The notes beneath the pieces are model-generated. The model was not told the origin of the DNA and made no database searches. It was given only the letters and a program-made list of their open reading frames with translations. A DNA stretch of 64,000 nucleotides from Sphingobium yanoikuyae. Its GTDB lineage: Bacteria > Pseudomonadota > Alphaproteobacteria > Sphingomonadales > Sphingomonadaceae. The position numbers were made by a program, and so were the translations under genes. Position 1 is the stretch's first letter. Each line of letters begins with the position of its first letter. Shown piece after piece: positions 1-9,193 of this stretch. The stretch covers positions 1,240,001 to 1,304,000 of the forward strand of contig NZ_CP053021.1 in assembly GCF_013001025.1 (NCBI RefSeq). The letters run 5' to 3'.

Positions 1-1707
1 ATGGCGCTTGGCCAGTTCTGCATCGTCGACCAGCAGCTGGATGCCGCGATTGGGGATGTCGATCAGGATCGGGTCGCCGGTCGCGACCAGCGCGATCAGG
101 CCGCCCTCGGCCGCCTCGGGCGAGACATGGCCGATCGACAGACCCGACGTGCCGCCGGAGAAGCGCCCGTCGGTGATGAGCGCGCAGGCCTTGCCCAGCC
201 CCTTCGACTTCAGATAGCTGGTCGGATAGAGCATTTCCTGCATGCCGGGGCCACCCTTGGGCCCTTCATAGCGGATGACGACGACGTCGTTCGCCTTGAC
301 TTCATTGCCCAGGATGCCCGCGACCGCCGCGTCCTGGCTTTCATAGACGCGGGCCGTGCCATGGAAGGTCAGGATGCTGTCGTCGACGCCGGCGGTCTTC
401 ACGATGCAGCCCTCGGGCGCCAGATTGCCGAACAGCACGGCCAGGCCGCCATCCTTGGAGAAGGGATGTTCGGCGCTGCGGATCACGCCGGTCTGGCGAT
501 CCATGTCCAGTTCCTTCCAGCGGTTATTCTGGCTGAAGGCCTGGGTGGTGCGCACGCCGCCGGGCGCGGCCTTGAAGAATTCCTGCACCGCCTCGCTGTT
601 GGTGCGGCTGATGTCCCAGCGGTTGATCGCCTCGCCCATGGTGGTGGCGTGGACGGTCGGCAGGCTGGTGTCGAGCAGGCCGGCGCGTTCGAGCTGGCCC
701 AGGATCGCCATGATTCCGCCGGCGCGATGGACATCCTCCATATGCACGTCCTGCTTGGCCGGCGCGACCTTGCACAGGCACGGCACGCGGCGCGACAGCC
801 GGTCGATATCGGCCATCGAGAAATCGACGCCGCCTTCATGCGCGGCGGCAAGCAGGTGCAGCACCGTGTTGGTCGATCCGCCCATCGCGATGTCCAGGCT
901 CATCGCATTTTCGAAGGCTGCATGGCAGGCGATGTTGCGGGGCAGGGCGGATGCGTCGTCCTGCTCATACCAGCGGCGCGCGAGATCGACGATGGTGTGG
1001 CCGGCCTCGCGGAACAGCTTCTCGCGATCGGCATGGGTGGCCAGGATCGAGCCATTGCCCGGCAGCGACAGTCCCAGCGCTTCGGTCAGGCAGTTCATCG
1101 AATTGGCGGTGAACATGCCCGAGCAGCTGCCGCAGGTGGGGCAGGCCGCCTTCTCGATCGCGGCGACTTCCTCGTCGGTGTAATTTTCGTCGGCGGCGAC
1201 GACCATCGCATCGACCAGGTCGAGCGCCACGGTCTTGCCGCGAATGTCGGCCTTGCCGGCCTCCATCGGCCCGCCGGAGACGAAGATCACCGGAATGTTG
1301 AGGCGCATCGCGGCCATCAGCATGCCCGGCGTGATCTTGTCGCAGTTGGAAATGCACAGCAGCGCGTCGGCGCAATGGGCATTGACCATATATTCGACGC
1401 TGTCGGCGATCAGATCGCGGCTGGGCAGCGAATAGAGCATGCCGTCATGGCCCATGGCGATGCCGTCATCGACCGCGATGGTGTTGAATTCCTTGGCGAC
1501 GCCGCCGGCCGCCTCGATCTCGCGCGCGACCAGCTGGCCCAGATCCTTCAAATGGACATGGCCGGGCACGAACTGGGTGAATGAATTGGCAATGGCGATG
1601 ATCGGCTTGCCGAAATCCTCGTCCTTCATGCCGGTGGCGCGCCAGAGGCCGCGCGCGCCCGCCATGTTACGGCCGTGGGTGCTGGTGCGTGAACGATAAT
1701 GAGGCAT
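1..1707 (-). CDS. ilvD: dihydroxy-acid dehydratase, C-terminus cut by window edge
   Basis: Catalyses dehydration of 2,3-dihydroxy-3-methylbutanoate (valine/leucine) and the isoleucine homologue, in the cytoplasm. The visible 569 codons begin [14 protein letters not shown], and the family's cluster cysteines are seen in the NCDK motif (C122) and in [10 protein letters not shown] (C192, C195). The SGG-rich C-terminal motif [14 protein letters not shown] is also visible. The family is about 610-620 residues, so roughly 45 residues lie outside the window. The minus-strand start at 1707 was chosen because the N-terminus matches the family. It is divergent from the LysR gene at 1823. Housekeeping biosynthesis, not part of the catabolic island. 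Confidence 0.96.
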   Translation of the reverse strand, partial: MPHYRSRTSTHGRNMAGARGLWRATGMKDEDFGKPIIAIANSFTQFVPGHVHLKDLGQLVAREIEAAGGVAKEFNTIAVDDGIAMGHDGMLYSLPSRDLIADSVEYMVNAHCADALLCISNCDKITPGMLMAAMRLNIPVIFVSGGPMEAGKADIRGKTVALDLVDAMVVAADENYTDEEVAAIEKAACPTCGSCSGMFTANSMNCLTEALGLSLPGNGSILATHADREKLFREAGHTIVDLARRWYEQDDASALPRNIACHAAFENAMSLDIAMGGSTNTVLHLLAAAHEGGVDFSMADIDRLSRRVPCLCKVAPAKQDVHMEDVHRAGGIMAILGQLERAGLLDTSLPTVHATTMGEAINRWDISRTNSEAVQEFFKAAPGGVRTTQAFSQNNRWKELDMDRQTGVIRSAEHPFSKDGGLAVLFGNLAPEGCIVKTAGVDDSILTFHGTARVYESQDAAVAGILGNEVKANDVVVIRYEGPKGGPGMQEMLYPTSYLKSKGLGKACALITDGRFSGGTSGLSIGHVSPEAAEGGLIALVATGDPILIDIPNRGIQLLVDDAELAKRH

Positions 1708-1756
1708 TTTACGCCGTTCCTGTAATCTTGTTTCCCTGCAATGGCTGCCCCCTACG

Positions 1757-1770
1757 CCTTTGCACAAAGG
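1757..1770. promoter_or_regulatory. inverted repeat in the ilvD/lysR divergent promoter region
   Basis: CCTTTG/CAAAGG arms of 6 bases around a 2-base centre lie midway between the divergent ilvD and LysR starts. LysR-type regulators usually bind dyads in such regions, so this could be the site of the LysR protein, but that is inference. It is followed by an AT-rich stretch (ATATATTATTG) that may hold promoter elements. Confidence 0.3.
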
Positions 1771-1822
1771 TTGTGAAATATATTATTGAAGCGATATAAG
1801 GTCGCAAGGAGACTTTATTGCC

Positions 1823-2698
1823 ATGGACCTTCGCCCGCTGCGTCATTTTCTGGCTGTTGCCGATACACTGCATTTCGGCCAGGCGGCGCAGCGCCTGGGC
1901 ATGACCCAGCCGCCGCTCAGCCAGTCGATCCTGGCGCTGGAGCGGGAGCTGGGGGCGCCGCTCTTTACCCGGTCGAAGCGCAATGTCGCGCTGACCGCCT
2001 TTGGCCGGCAATGGCTGGAGCATGTCCGTCCGGCGGTGGAGGCGGTGGGCGCGCTGCCGGACATCGCCCGCCGCCTGCGCGACGGCAGCGCGGGGCAGAT
2101 CGGCCTCAGCTTCGTGAGCACCGCCGACTATAGCCTGTTGCCCGCGTTGGTGCGCGATTATGCCGCCCGCTTCCCGGAGGTGGAGATCGCGCTGACCGAG
2201 GCGACCAGCGACGTGCAGATTGCTGATCTGATCGACGGGGTGAATGATGCGGGCATATTGATCGCGCCCGATGGCGCGCTACCCGACGCGCTCGCCTATA
2301 TGCCCTTGTTGCGCGAGCCGCTGGTGGCGGCGGTGCCGGAGGGCTGGGTGGCGGACGACCAGGCGCAGGGTGATCCCTGGCTGGATCGACCGCTGATCCT
2401 GTTCCCGCGCCGGGTGGCGCCGGCCTTCCATGATCTGGTGAGTGGCTATCTGGCCGGCCGGGGGCAGCCCCTGCTGATCCGGCAGGAGGCGATCCAGATG
2501 CAGACGATCATCAGCCTGGTGTCGGCGGGCATGGGTATTGCGCTGGTGCCGGCGTCGCTGCGCAACCTGGCGCGAACCGGGGTGCGCTATCTCGACCTGC
2601 AGGACGCGCCGATCCTGGAGACTGGCCTTGCCTGGCGGCGGGACGATGACGGCGCAACGCTGGCGGGACTGCTGGGCGTCGCCCGCGCCATGGCCTGA
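1823..2698 (+). CDS. LysR-family transcriptional regulator
   Basis: A 291-residue LysR-type regulator. The N-terminal winged helix-turn-helix reads LRHFLAVADTLHFGQAAQRLGMTQPPLSQSI in short pieces (residues about 5-35), the classic LysR signature, followed by a substrate-binding domain of the periplasmic-binding fold. An AAGGAGA ribosome site about 10 bases upstream supports the ATG at 1823. It is divergent from ilvD, so it may control ilvD or itself; the ligand cannot be read. No other neighbour is on its strand until 9.2 kb. Confidence 0.9.
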   Translation: MDLRPLRHFLAVADTLHFGQAAQRLGMTQPPLSQSILALERELGAPLFTRSKRNVALTAFGRQWLEHVRPAVEAVGALPDIARRLRDGSAGQIGLSFVSTADYSLLPALVRDYAARFPEVEIALTEATSDVQIADLIDGVNDAGILIAPDGALPDALAYMPLLREPLVAAVPEGWVADDQAQGDPWLDRPLILFPRRVAPAFHDLVSGYLAGRGQPLLIRQEAIQMQTIISLVSAGMGIALVPASLRNLARTGVRYLDLQDAPILETGLAWRRDDDGATLAGLLGVARAMA

Positions 2699-2709
2699 AC
2701 AGAAAGAGA

Positions 2710-2736
2710 CCCCGTCGCACAAGGGATGCGACGGGG
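2710..2736 (+). terminator. GC-rich hairpin after the LysR gene
   Basis: A perfect 10-base stem (CCCCGTCGCA / TGCGACGGGG) with a 7-base loop starts 11 bases after the LysR stop. There is no clear T-tract on the + strand, so termination is likely but not certain. Confidence 0.5.
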
Positions 2737-2873
2737 CCGAGGTTCAGGGAGGTGTCACTCCAAGGGGGGAAAGAAGTGACAGCCACATCTATAGGTCCGG
2801 TCCATGAACCTTATGTGAAGCAAGCAGAATTTTTCTGCGGGGGCGCTTTAGTGCTGAAATTCGCCACGCCGGG

Positions 2874-3428
2874 CTACCAGCGTTCGCCCTGGGTCGAGGC
2901 GATGACGGGGCGCTGGTAGGAGGCGTCTTCCCTGCTCCAGTGGGGCTTGAGGAAGCCCTTCACATTGGCGGAATAGACCCAGCTCGCATCGGTGTCGGCG
3001 GTCATCTCGATCGTGCAGCGACGGGTGAGCAGCCGCCATTCGCCGCCGCGCCGCTCCAACTGGTCGATATAGCGGCCAATGGCGATCGTCGTGGTCTTGC
3101 CATCCTGCCAGAACAGGCCGCCGACCGTGTAGCTTTCGCAATAGGCGGTGTCGCCGTCGATCTCGCATAGATGGTTGGTGATGTTGTGGCTCGTCGACAG
3201 GAAGAATTTGCCATGGCCCATATTGGCCCGCGCCGCATAGTCGGGCGCGCGGGTGATGATGGGGCCATGCTCGTCCACGCCATCCTCCCACCAGCAGCTG
3301 TTGATGATGTCGACATCCTGCCGGTCGCGTCCGCGGCATTCGCGCAGGATGCAATCGCGGATCGCCTGCCGGTCCTGCAGGTCGCGCACGGTGGCGCGCA
3401 ACGCGGCGACTTCCTGTTCGAGGTCCAT
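2874..3428 (-). CDS. NTF2/SnoaL-like protein
   Basis: A 184-residue cone-shaped-fold protein of the nuclear transport factor 2/SnoaL superfamily. It opens with a short coiled helix (LEQEVAALRATVRDLQDRQAI) and then the family pattern of D-x-W-W early and a tryptophan/arginine-rich C-terminal sheet (EWRLLTRRCTIE). Members include dehydratases, isomerases and steroid delta-isomerases, so a catalytic role on the substrate of this operon is possible; the exact reaction is unknown. It is the last gene of a six-gene minus-strand operon, 16 bases after the EthD gene. Confidence 0.75.
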   Translation of the reverse strand: MDLEQEVAALRATVRDLQDRQAIRDCILRECRGRDRQDVDIINSCWWEDGVDEHGPIITRAPDYAARANMGHGKFFLSTSHNITNHLCEIDGDTAYCESYTVGGLFWQDGKTTTIAIGRYIDQLERRGGEWRLLTRRCTIEMTADTDASWVYSANVKGFLKPHWSREDASYQRPVIASTQGERW

Positions 3429-3444
3429 CTCCAGCTTTTCCCTT

Positions 3445-3858
3445 TCAGTCCTGCGGCACCAGTTGCACCTGCATCATCTCGCCATTTGGCCCCATCGGGC
3501 TGTCATGTTCCTCGACCAGGCAGACGGGGTTGCTGTTGCTGGCGAAGAGTTGCAGTTCGTCGGCCTTGCGGATGTCGAGCATCGCAGGGTCTGACAGGCC
3601 CTTCATCGCGGCCTGATAATCGGCCAGGCTGTTCCACCAGATTTCCATGATGCAGTCATAGCCGGGATGAATGATCTCACCGGTCAGCGGGTTGGGCTGG
3701 GGCGTGACATAGCGGCGGACATAGCGCTGGGCATTGGGCAGGGCGGGCTTGGCGCCCATCTTCTGCGACAGGCGCGAATGCTGGTTCTCATAATAGTCCA
3801 TGAACTGGTCCATGGAGAGGTCGTCGCGCTTCCTGAGGAAGACGATCTGCTTGATCAT
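3445..3858 (-). CDS. EthD-domain protein
   Basis: A 137-residue ferredoxin-like-fold protein of the EthD family (dimeric alpha-beta barrel). It begins MIKQIVFLRKRDDLS, with the family's early FLRKRxDLSxDQFxxYYxxxHS pattern including the conserved Tyr and His. EthD proteins accompany P450 or oxygenase systems and often act as small accessory or isomerase-like enzymes. Its role here is unknown. Gene order and 16-base spacing to both neighbours indicate co-transcription with the Ddn-like oxidoreductase. Confidence 0.8.
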   Translation of the reverse strand: MIKQIVFLRKRDDLSMDQFMDYYENQHSRLSQKMGAKPALPNAQRYVRRYVTPQPNPLTGEIIHPGYDCIMEIWWNSLADYQAAMKGLSDPAMLDIRKADELQLFASNSNPVCLVEEHDSPMGPNGEMMQVQLVPQD

Positions 3859-3874
3859 GGCTCTCCTCCCGCGC

Positions 3875-4390
3875 TCAATATTGCCGTTCGCCGGTGGCGT
3901 CCGACGCCTTGAAGCCGTCGATCGGTTCGATCGCCTTCATCATCACCAGCGGGATCAGGCGGTCGGTCGACTGCTGATAGCCGGCATAGGCGGGGAAGAC
4001 CTGACACATGAAGGCCCAGACCCGGTCGCGTTCCTCGCCCTCCGGCTCGCGCCAGGTCGCGCGGAAGGCCTGGGTCGCGACCTGGAAGTCGACCGTCTCG
4101 CTGTCGCGGATGTTGAGATACCAGGCGGGATGATGGTCGGCGCCGCCCTTGGACGCGACGATCACCACTTCGCCGCCGATATCGCCATAGATGAGGGTGG
4201 TGATGAAGGTCTTGCCGCTCTTGCGGCCGGTATAGCGGATCATGCAGTGAGTGGTGAAACCATGGCCGCCGACGGCGGTGATGTCCATGATATGGCCCTG
4301 CGCCCCGCCCGATCGCAGATACATGTCGCGATGCTCGCTGATCCAGTCCTTGCGCGTGTCGCGGATGGCGGCGGAACTGTCGTCGCTCAT
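3875..4390 (-). CDS. Ddn-like deazaflavin (F420)-dependent oxidoreductase
   Basis: A 171-residue split-barrel protein of the F420-dependent nitroreductase/quinone reductase family (Ddn, FDOR-A type). Family landmarks are visible: TGRKSGKTFITTLIYGD in the first half, then VVIVASKGGADHHPAWYLN, the F420-contacting lysine/glycine loop and the HPAWYLN motif. It should use F420H2 to reduce an activated C=C, quinone or nitro group. The start at 4390 is preferred over an in-frame upstream codon at 4462 because AGAGGAGG lies just upstream of it. The biosynthetic genes for F420 are in the same window at 42.8-48.2 kb, which supports the cofactor call. Confidence 0.86.
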   Translation of the reverse strand: MSDDSSAAIRDTRKDWISEHRDMYLRSGGAQGHIMDITAVGGHGFTTHCMIRYTGRKSGKTFITTLIYGDIGGEVVIVASKGGADHHPAWYLNIRDSETVDFQVATQAFRATWREPEGEERDRVWAFMCQVFPAYAGYQQSTDRLIPLVMMKAIEPIDGFKASDATGERQY

Positions 4391-4483
4391 GAGGGCCTCC
4401 TCTCTGTCAACTTCGGTGTAAACCAGCGCGGCGCCGGACGGACCTGAAAAGGGCGTCGCCATGGCGATGCTTGGCCGATCGGG

Positions 4484-5347
4484 TCAGCGGATGATCCGGT
4501 CATATTGCGGCAGCGGCGCGACGCCATAGCTTTGCCGATAGGAGGGCGGCTGGCGATCGCCCACGTCGCGCAGCCCATAATGTTCGGCGAGTTCCGCGCC
4601 GATCAGCGTCTGGCCGGCATGGTCCGCCAATGCCGGATCCTGCGACAGCGCCCAGATGACATGGCCGGTGAACTCGGGCGTTTCGACCATCTTTTCCAGA
4701 TAGGCATATTTGGCCGGGTCCGACGCGATCAATTGCAGCAGGCGTCCGGTGCGCAGCGCGCCCATCCAGATCGACAGGGCGGTGACGCCGGTATCGCGCA
4801 GGTCGACGGCCATGTCGGCCGCCATCTTGTCCTGGCTGACCTTGTGCGCGCCATAGCCTGGGCCATAGACATAATGGGAGGCGCCCGACCCGGATGTGAA
4901 GACGATCAGCCCCTGGCCCCGATCGACCATCATCGGTGCGGCATGATAGCTGGCGACATAGGAGCTGCGGATGCCGACGGTGATGATGTCGGCCAGCTTC
5001 AGCGGCTTTTCCCAGAAGCGGCCGGGCAAAGTGAGTTCGTCATGAATGGCGGCGACATTATTGACCAATATGTCGATATGCCCCTGTTCGGCGCGAACCC
5101 GGTCGAACAGCGCGCGGGTCTGCTCGTCATCGCCATGGTCGACACGCACGGCGATGCCCTGACCACCGGCGGCCGTCACGGCGGCGGCGGTTTCGTAGAT
5201 GGTGCCGGGCAGGGGGGCGTCACCGGCCTTTTCCGACCGGCCGGTGACATAGACGATGCAGCCATGCTGGCCGAGCGCAGTCGCTATGCCCTGGCCCGCG
5301 CCGCGACTGGCGCCGGTGACGACCGCGACCTTGGGTGTCTGGCTCAT
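4484..5347 (-). CDS. short-chain dehydrogenase/reductase (DHRS1-like)
   Basis: A 287-residue SDR. The N-terminal TGASRGAGQGIA nucleotide motif (TGxxxGxG) is followed by VNNVAA, and the catalytic set is Ser in TSGSG with YGAHK 13 residues later. The overall pattern resembles the DHRS1-like group, with a longer C-terminal tail than classical SDRs. NAD(P) alcohol/ketone redox is expected; the substrate is unknown. It lies in the minus-strand operon between the VOC protein and the F420-type oxidoreductase. Confidence 0.85.
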   Translation of the reverse strand: MSQTPKVAVVTGASRGAGQGIATALGQHGCIVYVTGRSEKAGDAPLPGTIYETAAAVTAAGGQGIAVRVDHGDDEQTRALFDRVRAEQGHIDILVNNVAAIHDELTLPGRFWEKPLKLADIITVGIRSSYVASYHAAPMMVDRGQGLIVFTSGSGASHYVYGPGYGAHKVSQDKMAADMAVDLRDTGVTALSIWMGALRTGRLLQLIASDPAKYAYLEKMVETPEFTGHVIWALSQDPALADHAGQTLIGAELAEHYGLRDVGDRQPPSYRQSYGVAPLPQYDRIIR

Positions 5348-5426
5348 CCATTCTCTCCTTGGGGCGCTGGGCTAACCCAACCAGTCTGCGTCTGGCCATG
5401 CAGATGCGGGAGATATCGCTTCGGCG

Positions 5427-5891
5427 TTAGGCCGAGCCGGGCGGATTGCCGACCAGTTCCAGTTCATGTCCGTCGGGATCATGGATCATCAATATGGCCG
5501 GCCCCTTGCCCGAGGCACGGATCGCGCCGACCGGATAGCCCGCCGCCTGCATGCGCGATGCAACACCCGACAGGTCGGGCACGCGCAGCACGATCTTGGC
5601 GATGCCGCTGTCGGTCGGCGGCGCCTTCTGCGCCTTGTCGTGCAGCAGGATCAGGGTCAGCCGGCCGCCCTTGCCATCGGCGCAGAGCATGACTTCGGTC
5701 ACTGGCCCATGTTGCAGCGTGGTGGCGGGGACGAGGCCGAGCGCGACCTGATAGAAACGCAGCGCCTTGTCGAGATCGGCCACGGGCAGGCCGGGCGCCA
5801 TCAGGGTCGCGCCGACCGGCGGCGGCGTCTGGGCATGAAGCGGGGCCGCGCCAACGGGCAGCAGGGCGAGCAGGAGGGCGATGTCGCGCAT
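5427..5891 (-). CDS. exported VOC/glyoxalase-fold protein
   Basis: A 154-residue vicinal-oxygen-chelate protein. Residues 1-21 (MRDIALLLALLPVGAAPLHAQ) look like a signal peptide, unusual for this mostly cytoplasmic fold. The VOC body starts at LMAPGLPVADLDKALRFY and ends with the family signature HDPDGHELELVG, whose Glu is a usual metal ligand. Function could be isomerase, epimerase, lyase or binding protein. Its start lies 3 bases after the stop of the desaturase-like gene, so the two are probably translationally coupled. Confidence 0.78.
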   Translation of the reverse strand: MRDIALLLALLPVGAAPLHAQTPPPVGATLMAPGLPVADLDKALRFYQVALGLVPATTLQHGPVTEVMLCADGKGGRLTLILLHDKAQKAPPTDSGIAKIVLRVPDLSGVASRMQAAGYPVGAIRASGKGPAILMIHDPDGHELELVGNPPGSA

Positions 5892-5894
5892 GGA

Positions 5895-6677
5895 TCAGGC
5901 ACTTTCGCTGGCGGTGCTAACCGGGGCGTCATCCGTCTTCCGGCGCTGCTTGATCTTGTCGAAATCGGCCTCGAACTTGGGACGCATGGTGCCGCACAGC
6001 CGGTCCCAGATCGTCGTGTAGCCACCGAAATTGCCGGTGAAATAGCGATGATGCTGATCGTGGAAGGTGGCGGAGATGAACCATTTGGTCGCCCAGCTGC
6101 GGTTCCACCAGCGCGGCAGCATCTCATAGCCGGAATGGACATAGAGGCCCATGATGATGTTGGTCGGCACGATCAGCGCGACGGTCGCGTCATGGACGGT
6201 GAAGACGGTCAGGAACAGCGGCACGAAGCCGCCATTGATCAGCGATTCCAGCGGGCTGACCGACAGGGTGGTGAGCAGGTTGGGGGATGTCGACTTGTGA
6301 TGCAGCTTGTGGACCCAGCTATAGACCGGTTCCTTGTGCATCCAGCGGTGCAGCCAGTAGAAATAGGTGTCGAACAGGAAGAAATAGAGCGCATATTCAA
6401 GCGCGATCATCCACCAGGCGCCAGGCGCCGGATTGAAGCTGATCGCGCCGATTTCGACCAGCTTGGTCTTGATCGTGCCGAGCAGCAGGCCGGTGATGGC
6501 GAGGTTGATGACGGCAAAGCCGGCCTCGTTCCGGAAAATCTTCCATTTGAAGCCGCGCGGCTGGATCTTGCGTGCCTTGAAATAGCCGCTGACGATGCCG
6601 GCGCCGATCCCGGTCGCGACAAACAGGCCAAGCCATAGCGAGAGAAGATGCTCGCCCTTTCCCAGATATTCCAGCAC
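5895..6677 (-). CDS. sterol desaturase/fatty acid hydroxylase-family membrane protein
   Basis: A 260-residue membrane di-iron protein. The three histidine clusters of the superfamily are HRWMH (110-114), HKLHH (123-127) and HDQHH (206-210), between hydrophobic segments at about 12-32, 53-70, 88-108 and 150-180. It should hydroxylate or desaturate a lipid-like or sterol-like substrate at the inner membrane. It starts at GTG 6677, preceded by GGGAAGGA. It is the first gene of the six-gene minus-strand operon that also encodes the F420-type oxidoreductase. The substrate cannot be deduced. Confidence 0.88.
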   Translation of the reverse strand: MLEYLGKGEHLLSLWLGLFVATGIGAGIVSGYFKARKIQPRGFKWKIFRNEAGFAVINLAITGLLLGTIKTKLVEIGAISFNPAPGAWWMIALEYALYFFLFDTYFYWLHRWMHKEPVYSWVHKLHHKSTSPNLLTTLSVSPLESLINGGFVPLFLTVFTVHDATVALIVPTNIIMGLYVHSGYEMLPRWWNRSWATKWFISATFHDQHHRYFTGNFGGYTTIWDRLCGTMRPKFEADFDKIKQRRKTDDAPVSTASESA

Positions 6678-6775
6678 GCCGGTCCTTCCCGTTGCAGACA
6701 GAAGGGCCTGCTATCATGGGATGGGCCGGGGATTTTGTCGGCGCTGACACATAGGCTGGAAATGCGGGCGGACGC

Positions 6776-7405
6776 TCAGCCGCGATTGGCGTTGATCCCG
6801 TCCAGCACGAAATCGGCGATCGCTGCGTCGATGCTGGCATCGTCCGCCAGCCCCGCCGGGTAGAGCCAGTCGCGAAACAGCCGGTTGGCGAGCACCGCGG
6901 CAAAGGCGGCGCGGACCATCAGGCGCGGATCGACGCGCGGCGTCCCCTCGATCCGGGCCGACTGGACGGCGGCGCCCTGCTCGAAATAGGCAGCCAGGCT
7001 CTCGATCGGATTGCCACTGTCCCCCGCCGGGCCGCCAGCCAGCATCATCGCCCGCAGCAGCGCTTCGTGCTCGGTGACGAAGCGTTGCAGTTCGGCGATG
7101 TAGAGGCGCGCGGTGTCGGCGCGGCTGGCATCGTCCTGCGGCACCGGATGATCGGCATTGAAGCGTTCGAGATGCTGGCTGAGCGGGCGGAACACCGCTT
7201 CCTGGAACAGGGCGGCCTTGGACGCGAAGCTGCGAAACAGTTGCGCTTCGGTCGTGTCGGCGGCGCGGGCGATCGCGGCGGTCGTCGCGCCGGCATAGCC
7301 ATGGCGGCGAAATTCCTCCTGCGCCGCCTGGATCAGTCGGCTGGCGACCTCCGCCGAGGATCGGCGCGGCCGCCGGGCCGGCTTGTTGGCGTCGCCGCCG
7401 TTCAT
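6776..7405 (-). CDS. TetR-family regulator
   Basis: A 209-residue TetR protein. The helix-turn-helix occupies about residues 20-65 (LIQAAQEEFRRHGYAGATTAAIARAADTTEAQLFRSFASKAALF), with a helical ligand domain after it. Its ATG overlaps the stop of the antiporter gene by 4 bases (ATGA), so it is co-translated with that gene and more likely responds to something related to it than to the neighbouring catabolic operon. The protein ends 98 bases before the desaturase-like gene start. Confidence 0.88.
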   Translation of the reverse strand: MNGGDANKPARRPRRSSAEVASRLIQAAQEEFRRHGYAGATTAAIARAADTTEAQLFRSFASKAALFQEAVFRPLSQHLERFNADHPVPQDDASRADTARLYIAELQRFVTEHEALLRAMMLAGGPAGDSGNPIESLAAYFEQGAAVQSARIEGTPRVDPRLMVRAAFAAVLANRLFRDWLYPAGLADDASIDAAIADFVLDGINANRG

Positions 7406-9036
7406 GCGCGCAGGCGCGCTTCGGACAGGTCAAGCTCACGGGTGAGCTTGCGCCCGACCTCGCTGCCGATCTTGCGGCTGCGCAATAGGGTGAGCAGGGC
7501 GGCGCGTTCCGCCGCGACGCCGACCATGCGGAAATCGCGGAACAGGGCGCCCTGCGCACGCAGGCTGTCGGCTTCGGCTGCGCCCAAGGCCTCGATCCGC
7601 TCGCGATACAGGTCCATCACGCGGGCACCAGCCTCGGCATAGCGTTCGGCATGGCCATGGGTTTCGGCCAGGTCATGCTGATGCCGCTCGATCGCCTGGA
7701 TCGCTGCCTCGGCGGTGACGATGCGGGCGGCATCTTCCTCCGCGGCCTTGTTGGCTTCGGCCGGCATGTCAAGATTCTTGAGCAGCAGCGGCAGAGCGAC
7801 ACTGGCCAGGATCAGCGACAGGATGATGACCCCGGCGGCCAGGAAGATGGCAAGATCGCGCGCGGGGAAGGGCGTGCCGTCGTTGAGCGCAAGCGGCAGG
7901 GTCAGCACACCGGCAAGGGTGATGGCACCACGCACGCCGGCGAACGATGTCGCCGCCACCAGCCGCCAGTTGGGCCGGCGCGGACCATCGACGCCGCGAT
8001 ACTGGTTGCGCAGGATTGTGAAGCGCAGCGACAACCACACCCACAGGAAGCGCAGCGCAGCGAGGCCGACGACGATCGCGACCGTGTAGAGCGCCAGCCA
8101 GCCGGGTTCGCTATGGCCGGTCAGTGCGACCGTGCGCTTCGCTTCGGCGAGGATGCCGGGCAATTGTTCGCCCAGCAGCACGAAGATGATGCCGTTGAGC
8201 GTGAACTGGATCGTGTCCCACACCGAATTGCGGCGCATCCGGGTTTCGGCCATCGCCTCACGCGAGATTTCGGCGAAGGTCATGGTCACGCCCGCGGCGA
8301 CGGCGGCCAGGATGCCGGAGGCATGGACATGTTCGGCCAGGATATAGGAGCCGAAGGGGATCAGCAGGCTGACCAGGATCTGCGATCCGGTTTCCTCGCC
8401 CCAGCGACGCGTGACCCAGGCCTTGGCGCGTGACACGACCAGCGTGACCCCGACGCCGATCGCGATGCCGGCAAAGGCGAGCCAGAGGAAGTTGAGTGCA
8501 GCATCGCCGGCGGAGAAGCTGCCGGTCAGCGCCGCAGCAATGGCGAAGCGCAGGCAGACCAGGCCGGATGCGTCGTTGAGCAGCGATTCCCCTTCGAGGA
8601 TGTGCATCATGCGCTTGGGAATGGGCACGCGCGCGGCGATGGCGGACACGGCGATCGGATCGGTCGGCGAGACCACGGCGGCGAGGGCGAAGGCGACGGC
8701 GAGCGGCATCGCCGGGATCATCCAGTTGATGAAAAAGCCCATGCCGATGACGGTGGTCAGCACCAGCCCCAGCGCCAGTTCGACCACGGTCGAGGCGTCC
8801 TTGAGCAGTTCATCCTTGGGAATGCGCCAGCCGTCGAGGAACAGCAGAGGCGGCAGGAACAAGAGCAGGAATATTTCGGGATCGAGCGCGACCCTGTGCG
8901 ATGTCGACAGGCCGATGATCGCGCCAAGGGCGATCTGGACCAGAGGTGTCGGGATGGAAATCGGCATCATGCGCGACAAGGCGCCACTGACGACGACAGC
9001 CAGCAACAGGAATAATACGACCGAAATGACGTCCAA
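7402..9036 (-). CDS. Na+/H+ antiporter, NhaP/CPA1 family
   Basis: A 544-residue monovalent cation:proton antiporter with about 12 membrane helices in residues 1-410 and a soluble, helical C-terminal tail of about 120 residues. The core signature VVSPTDPIAVSAI (about 145) and the following LNDASG motif hold the family's transport aspartates. A TTG start at 9036 with GGAG about 8 bases upstream is the most likely start; no nearby ATG fits better. It is divergent from the phosphate transporter gene. A general ion-homeostasis gene, not evidently tied to the island. Confidence 0.92.
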   Translation of the reverse strand: MDVISVVLFLLLAVVVSGALSRMMPISIPTPLVQIALGAIIGLSTSHRVALDPEIFLLLFLPPLLFLDGWRIPKDELLKDASTVVELALGLVLTTVIGMGFFINWMIPAMPLAVAFALAAVVSPTDPIAVSAIAARVPIPKRMMHILEGESLLNDASGLVCLRFAIAAALTGSFSAGDAALNFLWLAFAGIAIGVGVTLVVSRAKAWVTRRWGEETGSQILVSLLIPFGSYILAEHVHASGILAAVAAGVTMTFAEISREAMAETRMRRNSVWDTIQFTLNGIIFVLLGEQLPGILAEAKRTVALTGHSEPGWLALYTVAIVVGLAALRFLWVWLSLRFTILRNQYRGVDGPRRPNWRLVAATSFAGVRGAITLAGVLTLPLALNDGTPFPARDLAIFLAAGVIILSLILASVALPLLLKNLDMPAEANKAAEEDAARIVTAEAAIQAIERHQHDLAETHGHAERYAEAGARVMDLYRERIEALGAAEADSLRAQGALFRDFRMVGVAAERAALLTLLRSRKIGSEVGRKLTRELDLSEARLRA

Positions 9037-9193
9037 ATCTTCGCTCCAACTTATGTGTGGGGCGACCCTAGGCGGACGGATTGCCGATGGGCAAGCGCCG
9101 GGGGCGAATTTTCCTTCGATTTCAGCACCGCAACGCGGCTGTCATGCAGCGGACCTAGAGGGTTAACATTATTTGCCGTTCGGGGACGATTCG

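Noticed and set aside
1..1584. Long open frame on the + strand, 527 codons
   Set aside because: It is antisense to ilvD, whose family motifs and cluster cysteines are clear on the minus strand; the translation is Asp/Arg/Gly-rich noise typical of GC-rich shadows.
1757..1770. Copy of the island motif in the ilvD/lysR gap
   Set aside because: TTGCAC occurs there, but the flanks do not match CCATAGTGCAATATTA; it is better read as a separate dyad.
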